The notes under the pieces: model-generated
What the model saw: the letters and a program-made list of their open reading frames with translations, nothing else
What the model was told of the DNA's origin: nothing
Database searches by the model: none
NCBI RefSeq assembly: GCF_040448685.1
Contig: NZ_CP159290.1
Location: forward strand, 4,216,001 to 4,280,000
Direction: 5' to 3'
Source: Cellulosimicrobium sp. ES-005
Lineage (GTDB): Bacteria; Actinomycetota; Actinomycetes; Actinomycetales; Cellulomonadaceae
DNA: 64,000 nt
In this document: piece by piece, positions 27,145-36,706 of the stretch
Numbering within the stretch: position 1 is the stretch's first letter
Layout: every line of letters begins with the position of its first letter
Program-made: the position numbers and the translations under genes

Positions 27145-27792
27145 TCAGAGGATCTCGGCGACCTGGTGGAAGTCGAGCCGGGCCTGGCGCGGGAAGTGCG
27201 CGCCCTCCTCGGCGGGGTAGCCCACGTTGATCGCGACGAGCGTGCGCCAGCCGGACTCGCCGAAGAACTCGGCGTCGATCCCCGCGGCGTCGAAGCCGGT
27301 CATCGGCCCGACGGACAGGCCGGCGGCGCGCAGCCCGACGATGAGGTAGCCGATCTGGATGAGCGCGTTGGTGCGGGCCATGCCCTCGCGCAGCTCGGTC
27401 TGCGGGTCGAGCTGCTCGGTCATGCCCTCGCGGAACGGCGCGAGCGTGCCGAGGTGCTGGTGGAACGACGGGTCGGCGGCGGCGATGACGGTCACGGGCG
27501 CGGCGAGCGTCTTGTCGCGGTTGAAGTCCGCCATGTGCGCGCCGAGGCGCTGCTTCGCCTCGGGCGTGCGCACGACGAGCAGGCGCAGCGGGAGCGTGTT
27601 CATCGCGGTGGGTGCCCAGCGGACGAGGTCCCAGGCCGCCTGGATCTGCGCGTCGGTGACGGGCTCGTCCGAGAAGGCGTGGGTCGTGTGCGCGTCGCGG
27701 AACAGGCGGTCCGCGGCCTGCGCGTCGATCGCGAGCTGGTCGGCGAGCTCGTTCGGCGCGGCAGGGGACTCGATGAGGGTGTCGGTGCTCAT
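27145..27792 (-). CDS. RutE-like nitroreductase (malonic semialdehyde reductase type)
   Basis: A 215-aa FMN reductase. It matches the RutE branch: FRDAHTTHAFSDEPVTDAQIQAAW, LVRWAPTAMNTLPLRLLVVR, AAPVTVIAAADPSFHQHL, and GLRAAGLSVGPMTGFDAAGIDAEFF. E. coli RutE reduces malonic semialdehyde in pyrimidine breakdown. No other rut gene is here, so the physiological substrate is unknown. The ATG at 27792 is the first in frame with the family; no clear Shine-Dalgarno. It interrupts the t6A set, pointing against it. Confidence 0.85.
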   Translation of the reverse strand: MSTDTLIESPAAPNELADQLAIDAQAADRLFRDAHTTHAFSDEPVTDAQIQAAWDLVRWAPTAMNTLPLRLLVVRTPEAKQRLGAHMADFNRDKTLAAPVTVIAAADPSFHQHLGTLAPFREGMTEQLDPQTELREGMARTNALIQIGYLIVGLRAAGLSVGPMTGFDAAGIDAEFFGESGWRTLVAINVGYPAEEGAHFPRQARLDFHQVAEIL

Positions 27793-27800
27793 GACCGGAC

Positions 27801-27816
27801 CAACGGTTGAGCGTTG
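27801..27816. promoter_or_regulatory. Inverted repeat upstream of the RutE-like gene
   Basis: CAACG and CGTTG flank GTTGAG in an unusually AT-rich stretch, eight bases upstream of the gene start. It is a candidate operator for a MarR- or TetR-like factor; support is the sequence alone. Confidence 0.35.
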
Positions 27817-27879
27817 AATCATCTTCCCGACAGACGGTGTGACGTGGGCGACACGGCGCGGGTCGGCCCCGCACGCGAC

Positions 27880-27885
27880 TACCCT
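27880..27885 (+). promoter_or_regulatory. -10 element upstream of the tsaD leader peptide
   Basis: TACCCT ends seven bases before the ATG at 27893. Confidence 0.45.
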
Positions 27886-27892
27886 GGACGCC

Positions 27893-27925
27893 ATGCCTTC
27901 CACACTGTCAGTGAGCCGTCCGTGA
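27893..27925 (+). CDS. Possible 10-residue leader peptide before tsaD
   Basis: ATG CCT TCC ... CCG TGA encodes [10 protein letters not shown]. Its stop overlaps the tsaD GTG in the sequence GTGA. The ATG has a well-placed -10 (TACCCT, seven bases), so a leaderless message would start here rather than at tsaD. Translation of tsaD would then be coupled to it. It is too short for homology; coding status rests on this arrangement only. Confidence 0.4.
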   Translation: MPSTLSVSRP

Positions 27926-28971
27926 GCGCCGGCGAGCCCCTGGTGCTCGGCATCGAGACGTCCTGCGACGAGACCGGCGTCGCGCTGGTCCGGGGTCGCG
28001 AGCTGCTCGTCGACACGGTGGCGAGCTCGATGGACGAGCACGCGCGCTACGGCGGCATCATCCCCGAGGTCGCGTCGCGCGCCCACCTCGAGGCGATGAT
28101 CCCGACGATCGAGCGCACGCTCGGCACGGCGGACGTCGACCTGTCCGAGGTCGACGCGATCGCGGTCACGGCCGGGCCGGGGCTGGTCGGGCCCCTGACG
28201 ATCGGCGCGTCGGCCGCCAAGGCGCTCGCGCTCGCGCTCGGCAAGCCGCTCTACGGCGTCAACCACGTCATCGGCCACGCCGCCGTGGACGAGCTCGTGC
28301 ACGGCGCCTTCCCGGAGCGCGTCATGGCGCTCGTCGTGTCCGGCGGGCACAGCTCGCTCCTCCTGGTCGACGACGTCGCGACGTCCGTCACCGAGCTCGG
28401 CTCGACGCTCGACGACGCGGCCGGCGAGGCGTTCGACAAGGTCGGGCGCCTGCTCGGCCTCCCGTACCCGGGCGGGCCGCACATCGACCGCCTCGCGCGC
28501 GAGGGCGACCCGACGGCGATCCGCTTCCCGCGCGGCCTCACGGCGCGCAAGGACCAGGAGAAGCACGCGGACGACTTCTCGTTCTCCGGCCTCAAGACGG
28601 CCGTCGCGCGGTGGGTCGAGGCGCGCCAGGACGCGGGGGAGGAGATCCCCGTGCACGACGTCGCGGCCTCCTTCGCGGAGTCCGTCGCCGACGTGCTCAC
28701 CGCCAAGACCATCGCGGCGTGCGAGCGGCACGGGGTGTCGACGCTCGTCGTCGGCGGCGGGTTCAGCGCGAACTCGCAGCTGCGCGACATGGCCGCGAAG
28801 CGCTGCGCGGAGGCCGGGATCGAGCTGCGCATCCCGCCGATCCGCTACTGCACCGACAACGGGGCGATGATCGCCGCGCTGGGGTCCGCCGTCGTGCGGG
28901 CGGGCGTGGCGCCGTCGAGCCTCGACATCGGCGTCGACTCGTCGATGCCGCTGACCGTGACTCACGTGTGA
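27922..28971 (+). CDS. tsaD: tRNA N6-adenosine threonylcarbamoyltransferase TsaD
   Basis: TsaD transfers the threonylcarbamoyl group to A37 of ANN-reading tRNAs. The 349-aa protein has [15 protein letters not shown] near the start, [16 protein letters not shown], the metal-binding NHVIGHAAV (~111-119), [11 protein letters not shown] (~138), [23 protein letters not shown]-type motifs ([15 protein letters not shown]) and [12 protein letters not shown] near the end. GTG at 27922 gives the family N-terminus; the frame upstream is not conserved. It overlaps the metallopeptidase-like gene by four bases (GTGA). Confidence 0.97.
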   Translation: MSAGEPLVLGIETSCDETGVALVRGRELLVDTVASSMDEHARYGGIIPEVASRAHLEAMIPTIERTLGTADVDLSEVDAIAVTAGPGLVGPLTIGASAAKALALALGKPLYGVNHVIGHAAVDELVHGAFPERVMALVVSGGHSSLLLVDDVATSVTELGSTLDDAAGEAFDKVGRLLGLPYPGGPHIDRLAREGDPTAIRFPRGLTARKDQEKHADDFSFSGLKTAVARWVEARQDAGEEIPVHDVAASFAESVADVLTAKTIAACERHGVSTLVVGGGFSANSQLRDMAAKRCAEAGIELRIPPIRYCTDNGAMIAALGSAVVRAGVAPSSLDIGVDSSMPLTVTHV

Positions 28972-30086
28972 CCCCGGAGCCCGGTCTCACGCCCGACGAG
29001 GCGCTGCGGCGCGCCCACGCGTGGGCGCACGCGGCCGCGTCGGCGCCCCCCGGGCCCGAGCGCGCCCGGGCCGAGCACACCGCCGCGTACTGGGCGGCGC
29101 AGCACCGGGCGCTCCTCGCGGCCGTGCCCGCGTACGGGTCCGCCGCCGTGCCCGTCGGCGCGCCGCCCTCCGGGACGGCGGGTGCGACGACCGCTCCGCC
29201 GTACGGTCACGCCTCCGCCGCCGCGCTCTCCGGCGCCCCCGCGGTCCAGCCGGCCTCCGGGGCGCCGGCGGCGACCGTCCCCGCGTACGGGGCGTCCACC
29301 ATCTCGTGGGAGGTGCCGCGCCGCCGTCGGGGCCGTGCCGCGCGGGTCGTGACGTTCGTCCTCGTGCTCGCAGTGTCCGTCGTCGCGTACCTCGTCAGCT
29401 CCCTCGGCGGGGCGCGGGACGACGGCGCGGTCCTGCCCACCGAGCAGGAGGGCGCGGTGCCGCCCCCCACGGTCTGGGAGGACCCGAGCCCGGACGTGGC
29501 CGCGTCGGCCACCGGCGTGGAGGCTGCCTGGAAGGCGGGCGAGTACGCCGAGCCGTTGCCCGACCCCGTGCCGGGCGCGACGCAGACGACGCCGTTCCTG
29601 CCCGAGCACCCCGACCCCACGGCGTGGCTGCTCGCCCTCAACCCCGCCAACGAGGGCGTGCAGGTCGTGTTCACCGACGACCCGACGCTGAACTGCGGCA
29701 TGGCGCACGTCGCCGAGCACGACGCGTACGCGACGGGCTCGGCGGGCTGCTTCCAGCCCTCCCACCCGACGGTGCTGTTCGTGTGGTGGGGCGAGGACTC
29801 CGACCCGGCGACCAAGCAGGTGCTCCTCGCGCACGAGCTGTCGCACATGCTCCAGTGGTGGCACGAGTTCGACCTGATGCAGTCCGCCGTCGACTCCGGC
29901 TTCGCCGAGGACGAGGAGTGGACGCACGCGCTCGAGACCGACGCGACGTGCCGCGTGCTGTCGTGGGGCGGGTACTCGGAGGCGGCGGCCGACCGGACGT
30001 CGTCGCCGTGCGACACCGAGGACTGGTCGCCGGCGTGGCTCGCCGACAGGGCCGCCGACCTCGGCGTGGTCCTGCGCGACTACTGA
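28968..30086 (+). CDS. Membrane-anchored protein with HELSH zincin-like motif
   Basis: I do not recognise a named family. The 372-aa protein has an Ala/Pro-rich N-terminal cytoplasmic part (1-120), one membrane helix [20 protein letters not shown] (~126-145) after a basic [10 protein letters not shown] stretch, and an extracellular domain. That domain has HELSH at residues 289-293 (preceded by QVLLA) and, 30 residues on, LETDATC with Glu323. HEXXH plus a downstream Glu resembles gluzincin zinc peptidases. Four Cys (CGMAH, GCFQP, TCRV, SPCD) could form disulfides. Translationally coupled to tsaD (GTGA overlap). Peptidase activity is inference. Confidence 0.7.
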   Translation: MTPEPGLTPDEALRRAHAWAHAAASAPPGPERARAEHTAAYWAAQHRALLAAVPAYGSAAVPVGAPPSGTAGATTAPPYGHASAAALSGAPAVQPASGAPAATVPAYGASTISWEVPRRRRGRAARVVTFVLVLAVSVVAYLVSSLGGARDDGAVLPTEQEGAVPPPTVWEDPSPDVAASATGVEAAWKAGEYAEPLPDPVPGATQTTPFLPEHPDPTAWLLALNPANEGVQVVFTDDPTLNCGMAHVAEHDAYATGSAGCFQPSHPTVLFVWWGEDSDPATKQVLLAHELSHMLQWWHEFDLMQSAVDSGFAEDEEWTHALETDATCRVLSWGGYSEAAADRTSSPCDTEDWSPAWLADRAADLGVVLRDY

Positions 30087-30103
30087 CCGTCCCGGGCGGA
30101 CCG

Positions 30104-31261
30104 TCAGAGCGGGCGGCCCGCCCGCATCTCCGCGACGAGCGAGCGCACGACGGCGTCCAGCTCGCCCCCGTTGCGGCGCGCCACGGCGCGCTGGCGCTGG
30201 TAGGAGGCCCCGCGGCGCACGATCGTGCGCACGCCGTCGAGCTCGTCCAGGCAGCCGAGGCGCGCGGCGACGGGCTCGAGCTCGACGAGCAGGCGCCCGA
30301 CGGCGTCGGTCACGAGCTCCTCGTTGCCCTCGCGGTCGAGGATGATGATCGCGTCCATGCCGTAGCGCGCGGAGCGCCACTTGTTCTCCTGCGCGAACCA
30401 CGGCGGGATGCTCGGGAGCTCGCGGCCCTCGTCGAGCATCGTCGAGAAGTGCTCGACGAGGCAGTGCGTGAGCGCGGCGAGCGCGAGCAGCTCGGAGATG
30501 TTCGTGACGCCGTCGCAGATGCGCGTCTCGAGCGTGCCGAACTGCGGGGCGGGGCGCAGGTCCCAGCGGATCTCGTCGAACGCGTCGATGACGCCGGTGT
30601 GCAGCATGTCCGCGACGTAGCCCTCGAGCTCCTCCCAGGTCGCGAACTGGAACGGGAGCCCCGCCGTGGGGAGCTGCTGGAACATGAGCGCGCGGTTCGA
30701 CGCGTACCCGGTGTCCTTGCCGCCCCAGAAGGGCGAGCTGGCCGAGAGCGACTGGAGGTGCGCGAACGTCGTGAGCATCGCGCGCTGGACCGGCAGCACC
30801 TTGGCGCGGTCCTCGATGCCGACGTGCACGTGCACGCCGTAGATGAGCATCTGCCGTCCCCACCACTGCGTGCGGTCGATGAGGGTGTTGTAGCGCTGCT
30901 TGTCGGTGACCTTCTGCTGCGCCCAGCGCGCGAACGGGTGCGTGCCCGCGCTCATGAGCTCCACGCGCAGCGGGTCGGTCACGGCCCGCAGCTCGTCGAT
31001 CGAGCGCTCGAGGTCCCGGCCGGCCTCCCCGACGGTGCGGCACACGCCGCTCACGACCTCGACCGTGTTGAGCAGCAGCTCCTGCTTGATGGACGGGTGC
31101 GCGCCCCCGTCCACCGGGCGCACGGCGTCGAGGACCGTCTGCGCGACCTGGCGCAGGTCGCCCGAGTCCGCGTCGACCAGCGCGAGCTCCCACTCCAGCC
31201 CGACGGTCGAGCGCTCCGACCGCGCGAAGGGGATCGCGGTGCGGCGCGGGAGGGCGCTCAC
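30104..31261 (-). CDS. Carboxylate-amine ligase, glutamate-cysteine ligase type 2 family (YbdK-like)
   Basis: The GCS2 family joins glutamate to an amine with ATP; many actinobacterial members have unknown acceptors. The 385-aa protein shows RSERSTVGLEWELALVDA, QELLLNTVEVVSGVC, GTHPFARWAQQ, YGVHVHVGIED and LETRICDGVTN, all family motifs. It starts at a GTG overlapping the stop of the methyltransferase gene (GTGA), so the two are co-translated. A specific product (gamma-glutamylcysteine or other) cannot be assigned. Confidence 0.9.
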   Translation of the reverse strand: MSALPRRTAIPFARSERSTVGLEWELALVDADSGDLRQVAQTVLDAVRPVDGGAHPSIKQELLLNTVEVVSGVCRTVGEAGRDLERSIDELRAVTDPLRVELMSAGTHPFARWAQQKVTDKQRYNTLIDRTQWWGRQMLIYGVHVHVGIEDRAKVLPVQRAMLTTFAHLQSLSASSPFWGGKDTGYASNRALMFQQLPTAGLPFQFATWEELEGYVADMLHTGVIDAFDEIRWDLRPAPQFGTLETRICDGVTNISELLALAALTHCLVEHFSTMLDEGRELPSIPPWFAQENKWRSARYGMDAIIILDREGNEELVTDAVGRLLVELEPVAARLGCLDELDGVRTIVRRGASYQRQRAVARRNGGELDAVVRSLVAEMRAGRPL

Positions 31262-32547
31262 CGCGTGCCGTCCGGGGTGGCGCCCCGCACGGCGCCGGCC
31301 GGGGGAGCGGCGAGAGGCTCCACGACGAGCACCTGCTGGGACCCGCCGACGCGCGTCAGGACGATCGTCGCGGCCGCGTCGCCGGTGAGCGCGAGCTGGC
31401 GGCGGAGCTGCTCGGGCGTGACGGCGGTGCCCCGCTTCTTGATCGTCAGGCGCCCCACGCCCCGCTCGCGCAGGTAGGAGCGCAGGCGCTTGAGCCCGAA
31501 CGGCATCGTGTCGAGCACGCGGTAGCCGCGCGCGAGCCCGTCGGCGAGGCCGGTCGCGTCGAGCGGCGCGGGGGAGTCGGTCGTCACGTACGCGATCGTC
31601 CGGTCGAGCAGCCGCCCGCCCAGCCCGCGTGCCGCGTGGGCGACGAGACCCGCGCGGATGACGGCGCCGTCGGGCTCGTAGAGGTACTGCCCGACGGCGC
31701 CCACCTCGGGCACCACGTCCTCGTCGCCCGGGCGGTGGGCGACCCGGCGCGTCGTGGTGCGCTCGGTCCCGTCCGGCCCGGTCCACGGGGTGAGGACGAG
31801 CGCGGAGCGGCCCGGCCCCTCGGGCGCGAGCGGCCCGAACCAGAGGCCGGCCTCCACGACGTCGCCGTCGACCGAGACCCACTCGGTCTCGGCGTCCGCG
31901 GGCAGGCCGTCGTGCGGGATCCCGGGGCCGACCTTGATGCCCACGGCGGGGACGCGCTCGCGCAGCGCCCACACCGCGTCGAGCGGCGGGGCGTAGGCCT
32001 TCGGGTCGAACACGCGCCTGCCGCCCCGTGTCCGTCGGGCGGGGTCGGCGTACACGCCCTCGATCCGCTCGCCCTCGAGGTCGAGCGCGAGCCCGTCGCC
32101 GTGGCGCACCTCGGCCTCGGGGAAGTGGCGCAGGTTCACGGTCGCGATCGCCGCGGTGAGCTCGTCGACGTCGGTCGCGAGCACCTCGAGCTCCGCCGCG
32201 GCGAACGCGAGGGCATCGACGCCGATCCCGCTCGTGAGGTCGGCGACGCGCCGGATCCCCGCGTCCTGGTACCGCCGCGCGTGCAGGCCCGCGACGACGA
32301 GCCGGCTCGCCTGCTCCAGCCCCGCCTGCGTGAACAGCATGCCGTCGGCGAACGCGCCGAGCTTGCCGCGGGCGGCCGCGCGCAGCCGCGACTGCGTGAG
32401 CGCCGCGGCGGCCAGGTCCGGGTCGACGCCCTTCGCGCGCAGCCCCGCCGCGAGCACGAGCGCCTGCTGCTCGTCGTACGGGGGGAGCGCGCCGAGCAGC
32501 GCCCAGCCCTCGGGGCTGAGCAGCTTGGTCAGCGTGGCGGCGTCCAT
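31258..32547 (-). CDS. SAM-dependent methyltransferase with THUMP-like C-terminal domain
   Basis: A 429-aa class I methyltransferase-like protein. The N-terminal helical region (1-90) is followed by the SAM motif VADLTSGIGVDALAFA (~101-116), then VLATDVDE and VYADPARRTRGGRRVF (~185-200), where DPAR replaces the DPPY/NPPY motif. The C-terminal third, with YLRERGVGRLTIKKRGTAV and VLTRVGGSQQVLVVEP, matches the THUMP-like domain found in this actinobacterial group. RNA is the probable substrate but is not shown. ATG at 32547, the only in-frame start near the family N-terminus. Confidence 0.82.
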   Translation of the reverse strand: MDAATLTKLLSPEGWALLGALPPYDEQQALVLAAGLRAKGVDPDLAAAALTQSRLRAAARGKLGAFADGMLFTQAGLEQASRLVVAGLHARRYQDAGIRRVADLTSGIGVDALAFAAAELEVLATDVDELTAAIATVNLRHFPEAEVRHGDGLALDLEGERIEGVYADPARRTRGGRRVFDPKAYAPPLDAVWALRERVPAVGIKVGPGIPHDGLPADAETEWVSVDGDVVEAGLWFGPLAPEGPGRSALVLTPWTGPDGTERTTTRRVAHRPGDEDVVPEVGAVGQYLYEPDGAVIRAGLVAHAARGLGGRLLDRTIAYVTTDSPAPLDATGLADGLARGYRVLDTMPFGLKRLRSYLRERGVGRLTIKKRGTAVTPEQLRRQLALTGDAAATIVLTRVGGSQQVLVVEPLAAPPAGAVRGATPDGTR

Positions 32548-32616
32548 GGCGTCGATCCTTCCACGGGGGACGGGGACCACGCGCAGCCGGGGCCGCGATC
32601 GTCCGAGGGGCGGACG

Positions 32617-32643
32617 TTGGCACTCGCCTTGACCGAGTGCTAA
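32617..32643. promoter_or_regulatory. CIRCE operator (HrcA site) of groES
   Basis: TTGGCACTC, nine bases, GAGTGCTAA: one mismatch from the CIRCE consensus TTAGCACTC-N9-GAGTGCTAA. It overlaps the -35 and spacer of the groES promoter, the expected place for HrcA repression. Confidence 0.95.
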
Positions 32644-32657
32644 CGGCGACCTAGATT
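32629..32657 (+). promoter_or_regulatory. groES promoter
   Basis: -35 TTGACC (32629-32634), a 17-base spacer, -10 TAGATT (32652-32657). The leader to the GTG at 32788 is about 125 bases, with gaaaggggag as ribosome binding site. Confidence 0.85.
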
Positions 32658-32787
32658 TGAGGACGTGCCGCCACCGCTCGCGGAGGCGGCACCACGTGCG
32701 ACCAGGCTGTCCGGCACCCGCGACGACGGCCAGCCGGTGCGCTCGACCCATCCGTTGCAGTTCTCACCGCGAAAGGGGAGGTCCGAC

Positions 32788-33084
32788 GTGTCGGTCCCCA
32801 TCAAGCCGCTCGAGGACCGGATCGTCGTGAAGGCCCTCGAGGCCGAGACCACGACCGCATCCGGCCTGGTCATCCCGGACACCGCCAAGGAGAAGCCCCA
32901 GGAGGGCGAGGTCCTGGCCGTCGGTCCGGGCCGTGTCGACGACAACGGCAACCGCGTCCCGCTCGACGTGAGCGTCGGCGACAAGGTCATCTACAGCAAG
33001 TACGGCGGCACCGAGGTCAAGTACGGCGGCGTGGACTACCTGGTCCTGTCCGCGCGCGACATCCTCGCCGTGGTGGTCGGCTGA
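32788..33084 (+). CDS. groES: Co-chaperonin GroES
   Basis: GroES caps GroEL during protein folding. The 98-aa protein reads [46 protein letters not shown] (in parts: [23 protein letters not shown]), [17 protein letters not shown] and ends DILAVV. This includes the mobile loop and roof loop of the family. GTG start after a good purine-rich site. CIRCE lies upstream, and a strong terminator lies directly downstream, so it is monocistronic with no groEL beside it. Confidence 0.97.
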   Translation: MSVPIKPLEDRIVVKALEAETTTASGLVIPDTAKEKPQEGEVLAVGPGRVDDNGNRVPLDVSVGDKVIYSKYGGTEVKYGGVDYLVLSARDILAVVVG

Positions 33085-33100
33085 CGCCGACCCGTTCCAG

Positions 33101-33138
33101 CAGCAGGGCCCGCGACCGTCCGGTCGCGGGCCCTGCTG
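33101..33138 (+). terminator. groES terminator
   Basis: CAGCAGGGCCCGCGACCG and its exact complement around TC, 17 bases after the groES stop, followed by cgttcc. Confidence 0.85.
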
Positions 33139-33189
33139 CGTTCCGTGGCCGGTCGCCCCACCGTTCCCACGGGTCGTGCGCACGTGCTC

Positions 33190-33209
33190 CCGGTACGACG
33201 TCGTACCGG
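33190..33209. promoter_or_regulatory. 20-bp perfect palindrome between groES and whiB
   Basis: CCGGTACGACGTCGTACCGG is fully self-complementary with no loop, unlike the terminator hairpins of the window. It lies in the 174-base convergent gap. A dimeric DNA-binding protein site or a minus-strand terminator for whiB is possible. Confidence 0.5.
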
Positions 33210-33258
33210 TGCCGTGCAGGTCTGCTGGTGGTACTGCTGCTGGTCGTGCTGCCGGTGC

Positions 33259-33549
33259 TCAGCCGGTGCGGCGGGCGCCCCCGGCGAGGATCGCCGCCCG
33301 CTCGTCCTCGCTCAGGCCGCCCCACACCCCGTACGGCTCGCGCACGCGGAGCGACTGCTCGCGGCACTGCATCATGACGGGGCACGAGTGGCAGATCGCC
33401 TTCGCGGCCTCCGCGCGACGCCGTCGCGTCGAGCCGCGCTCGCCCTCGGGGTGGAAGAACAACGTGTCGTCCGCGTCGCGGCACGAACCCTGGTACTGCC
33501 ACTCCCACAGCTCCATGACGGGCCCGGGAAGCCTTGAGATCTCAGCCAT
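33259..33549 (-). CDS. WhiB-family iron-sulfur regulator (WhiD/WhiB3-like)
   Basis: WhiB-like proteins carry a [4Fe-4S] cluster and regulate transcription through the sigma factor. The 96-aa product has the four Cys ligands (SCRD, then CHSCP, then QCRE), the tryptophan-containing turn GVWGG and a basic C-terminus. ELWEWQYQGSCRD, LFFHPEGERG and REPYGVWGGLSEDER are closest in my reading to WhiD/WhiB3, linked to sporulation or redox balance. ATG at 33549 with -10 TAGGTT seven bases before it; a TTG nine bases upstream is rejected for this reason. Confidence 0.92.
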   Translation of the reverse strand: MAEISRLPGPVMELWEWQYQGSCRDADDTLFFHPEGERGSTRRRRAEAAKAICHSCPVMMQCREQSLRVREPYGVWGGLSEDERAAILAGGARRTG

Positions 33550-33556
33550 GGCGAAC

Positions 33557-33585
33557 AACCTACAAGCGTTTCAGAAGTTGTTCAA
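33557..33585 (-). promoter_or_regulatory. Promoter of the whiB-family gene
   Basis: On the minus strand: -35 TTGAAC (33580-33585), a 17-base spacer and -10 TAGGTT (33557-33562), seven bases before the ATG. It is a near-consensus promoter giving a leaderless transcript. Confidence 0.8.
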
Positions 33586-33804
33586 GCCCCCTGTGCGAGA
33601 AAGGTGAAGGGCCAGGTCACGGCCGTTCGGAGGCGTCACGCGGCTCGTGGAGGCGGCGAGAACGGTGCAGCATTCGCGTCTAGGCTGACGCGATGCGGCC
33701 CTGCTGGCGCGTTTGCGCGCATGGTGAACAAACTTCGCACAAGCCTGGCGCGAAGGGTGCAGGACTGTGACCTGGACGAGGTGGCGGGACGGTGGCGCGG
33801 TCGG

Positions 33805-33810
33805 CAGAAT
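33805..33810 (+). promoter_or_regulatory. -10 element of the MerR-family gene
   Basis: CAGAAT ends six bases before the ATG at 33817. The rest of the gap between 33586 and 33804 holds no gene that I can support. Confidence 0.5.
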
Positions 33811-33816
33811 CGATCC

Positions 33817-34950
33817 ATGACCTCCGTCCGGTCCGCCCCCGACCCCGAGGGAGCCCGACCGAGCATGTCCACGAACCCCGGCCTCGCCGTCGCCGCCGTC
33901 GCGCGTCGGCTCGGCGTCGCGCCCGCGACCCTGCGGACCTGGGACCGCCGCTACGGCCTCGGGCCCTCGCAGCACCGCGCGGGCTCCCACCGGCGCTACA
34001 CGGACGACGACGTCGCCCGCCTGGTCGTCATGCGGCGCCTCACGTTCGACGGCGTCGCGCCCGCCGACGCGGCCCGCGCGGCCCTGGCCGCCGACGACGA
34101 CGAGCTCGACGCGCACCGCGGTGCCGTCTCGTTCGACGAGCACGGCGCCGAGGGCGGCACCGACGCCGACGACGACCTCGACGCGGACGACGCGGCCCCC
34201 GAGCCCGCTGCGCCGTCGCGCCCGTTCCTGCGCGCGGTGCCGGGCGGAGAAGGCGCGCGGGGGACCGCGCCGCGCGCCCTCGGCGTGCGGGAGGCCCCGC
34301 GGCCCACGCGCGTGTCCGACGTCGTCGACGCCGCGATCGCCTACGACCAGCGCACGTGCGACCGGCTCCTGCGGATCCCCGCGGGCGGCGACCCCGCGGC
34401 CTGGTGGTCCGACCTCGTCGAGCCGGCGCTCGAGCGGCTCGCCGAGCGCACCGTGCTCGCCGGCCCGGGCGAGGTCCCGGAGGTCGTGCTCGCCAACGCG
34501 ACGCTGGGCGCGCTGCGCGAGTACACGCAGGCGAGCGAGGACGCGATCGTCGCGGCCGGCGGCCCGCCCCGCAACCACCCGAGCCGCATGCGCCGCATCG
34601 TCCTCGTGTTCGCGGCGCCGGACGAGCCGCTGCCCCTGGCCGCGCACGCCCTCGCCGCGTCGCTCGCGTCGCACGGCGCGATGGCCCGCATCGTCACCGG
34701 GCCGGCGAACGTCCACCGCACGCTCGAGATCGTCACGATGGTGCGGCCCTCGGCGGTCGCCATGGTGACGACCCAGGCGCGCCCCGACCTGGGGATCGTC
34801 CACGCCGCGCACGAGGCGAACCCGAGCCTGCCGTTCTTCGTCGGGCTCCCGAGCGACGAGGCCGCCGGCGACCTCCCGCTCGCCGCGACGGTGCACCGCG
34901 TGCGCAGCTTCCCGGGGCTCCTGCACGAGCTCCTCGCGGTCGTCCGCTGA
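33817..34950 (+). CDS. MerR-family regulator with CarH-like C-terminal domain
   Basis: A 377-aa DNA-binding regulator. The MerR winged HTH is AVAAVARRLGVAPATLRTWD, then RRYGLGPSQHRAGSHRRYTDDDVARL (given in parts), residues ~17-65. An acidic linker (~95-135) follows. The C-terminal half has a helical bundle and a Rossmann-like part (RRIVLVFAAPDEPLPLAAHALAASL in parts: RIVLVFAAPDE, VRPSAVAMVTTQ) that resembles the cobalamin-binding half of CarH/LitR. The ERHxLG-type His that holds cobalamin is replaced by DEPLPLA, so B12 binding is doubtful. Divergent from whiB. Signal unknown. Confidence 0.8.
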   Translation: MTSVRSAPDPEGARPSMSTNPGLAVAAVARRLGVAPATLRTWDRRYGLGPSQHRAGSHRRYTDDDVARLVVMRRLTFDGVAPADAARAALAADDDELDAHRGAVSFDEHGAEGGTDADDDLDADDAAPEPAAPSRPFLRAVPGGEGARGTAPRALGVREAPRPTRVSDVVDAAIAYDQRTCDRLLRIPAGGDPAAWWSDLVEPALERLAERTVLAGPGEVPEVVLANATLGALREYTQASEDAIVAAGGPPRNHPSRMRRIVLVFAAPDEPLPLAAHALAASLASHGAMARIVTGPANVHRTLEIVTMVRPSAVAMVTTQARPDLGIVHAAHEANPSLPFFVGLPSDEAAGDLPLAATVHRVRSFPGLLHELLAVVR

Positions 34951-35020
34951 GGTGTCGGGCGGGGCGTCGCGCGGGCGCCGGTGCGCGGACGGTGCGGGAA
35001 TACGGGAGGGCCCCGCGGCG

Positions 35021-36562
<1,542 letters not shown>

Positions 36563-36580
36563 GGCGGGCCACCGCCCGCA

Positions 36581-36636
36581 CGACGACGGCCCGGCGTCCC
36601 GCACCCCTCCGGGTGCCGGGTGCCGGGCCGTCGTCG
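36581..36636 (+). terminator. guaB terminator, two-tier hairpin
   Basis: An outer 15-bp stem (CGACGACGGCCCGGC and its complement) encloses a small GCACCC-CTCC-GGGTGC hairpin. It may serve the convergent amine oxidase gene too. Confidence 0.8.
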
Positions 36637-36706
36637 CGTCGCGGACACGTCGTCGTCCGCGTGCCGCGTCAGACGGAGGGTCCGTCCGGTGGGTGCGCCG
36701 CCGGGC

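Noticed and set aside
33145-33537. Plus-strand open frame over the groES-whiB gap and whiB
   Set aside because: It is mostly antisense to whiB and begins inside the groES terminator region; no conserved features.
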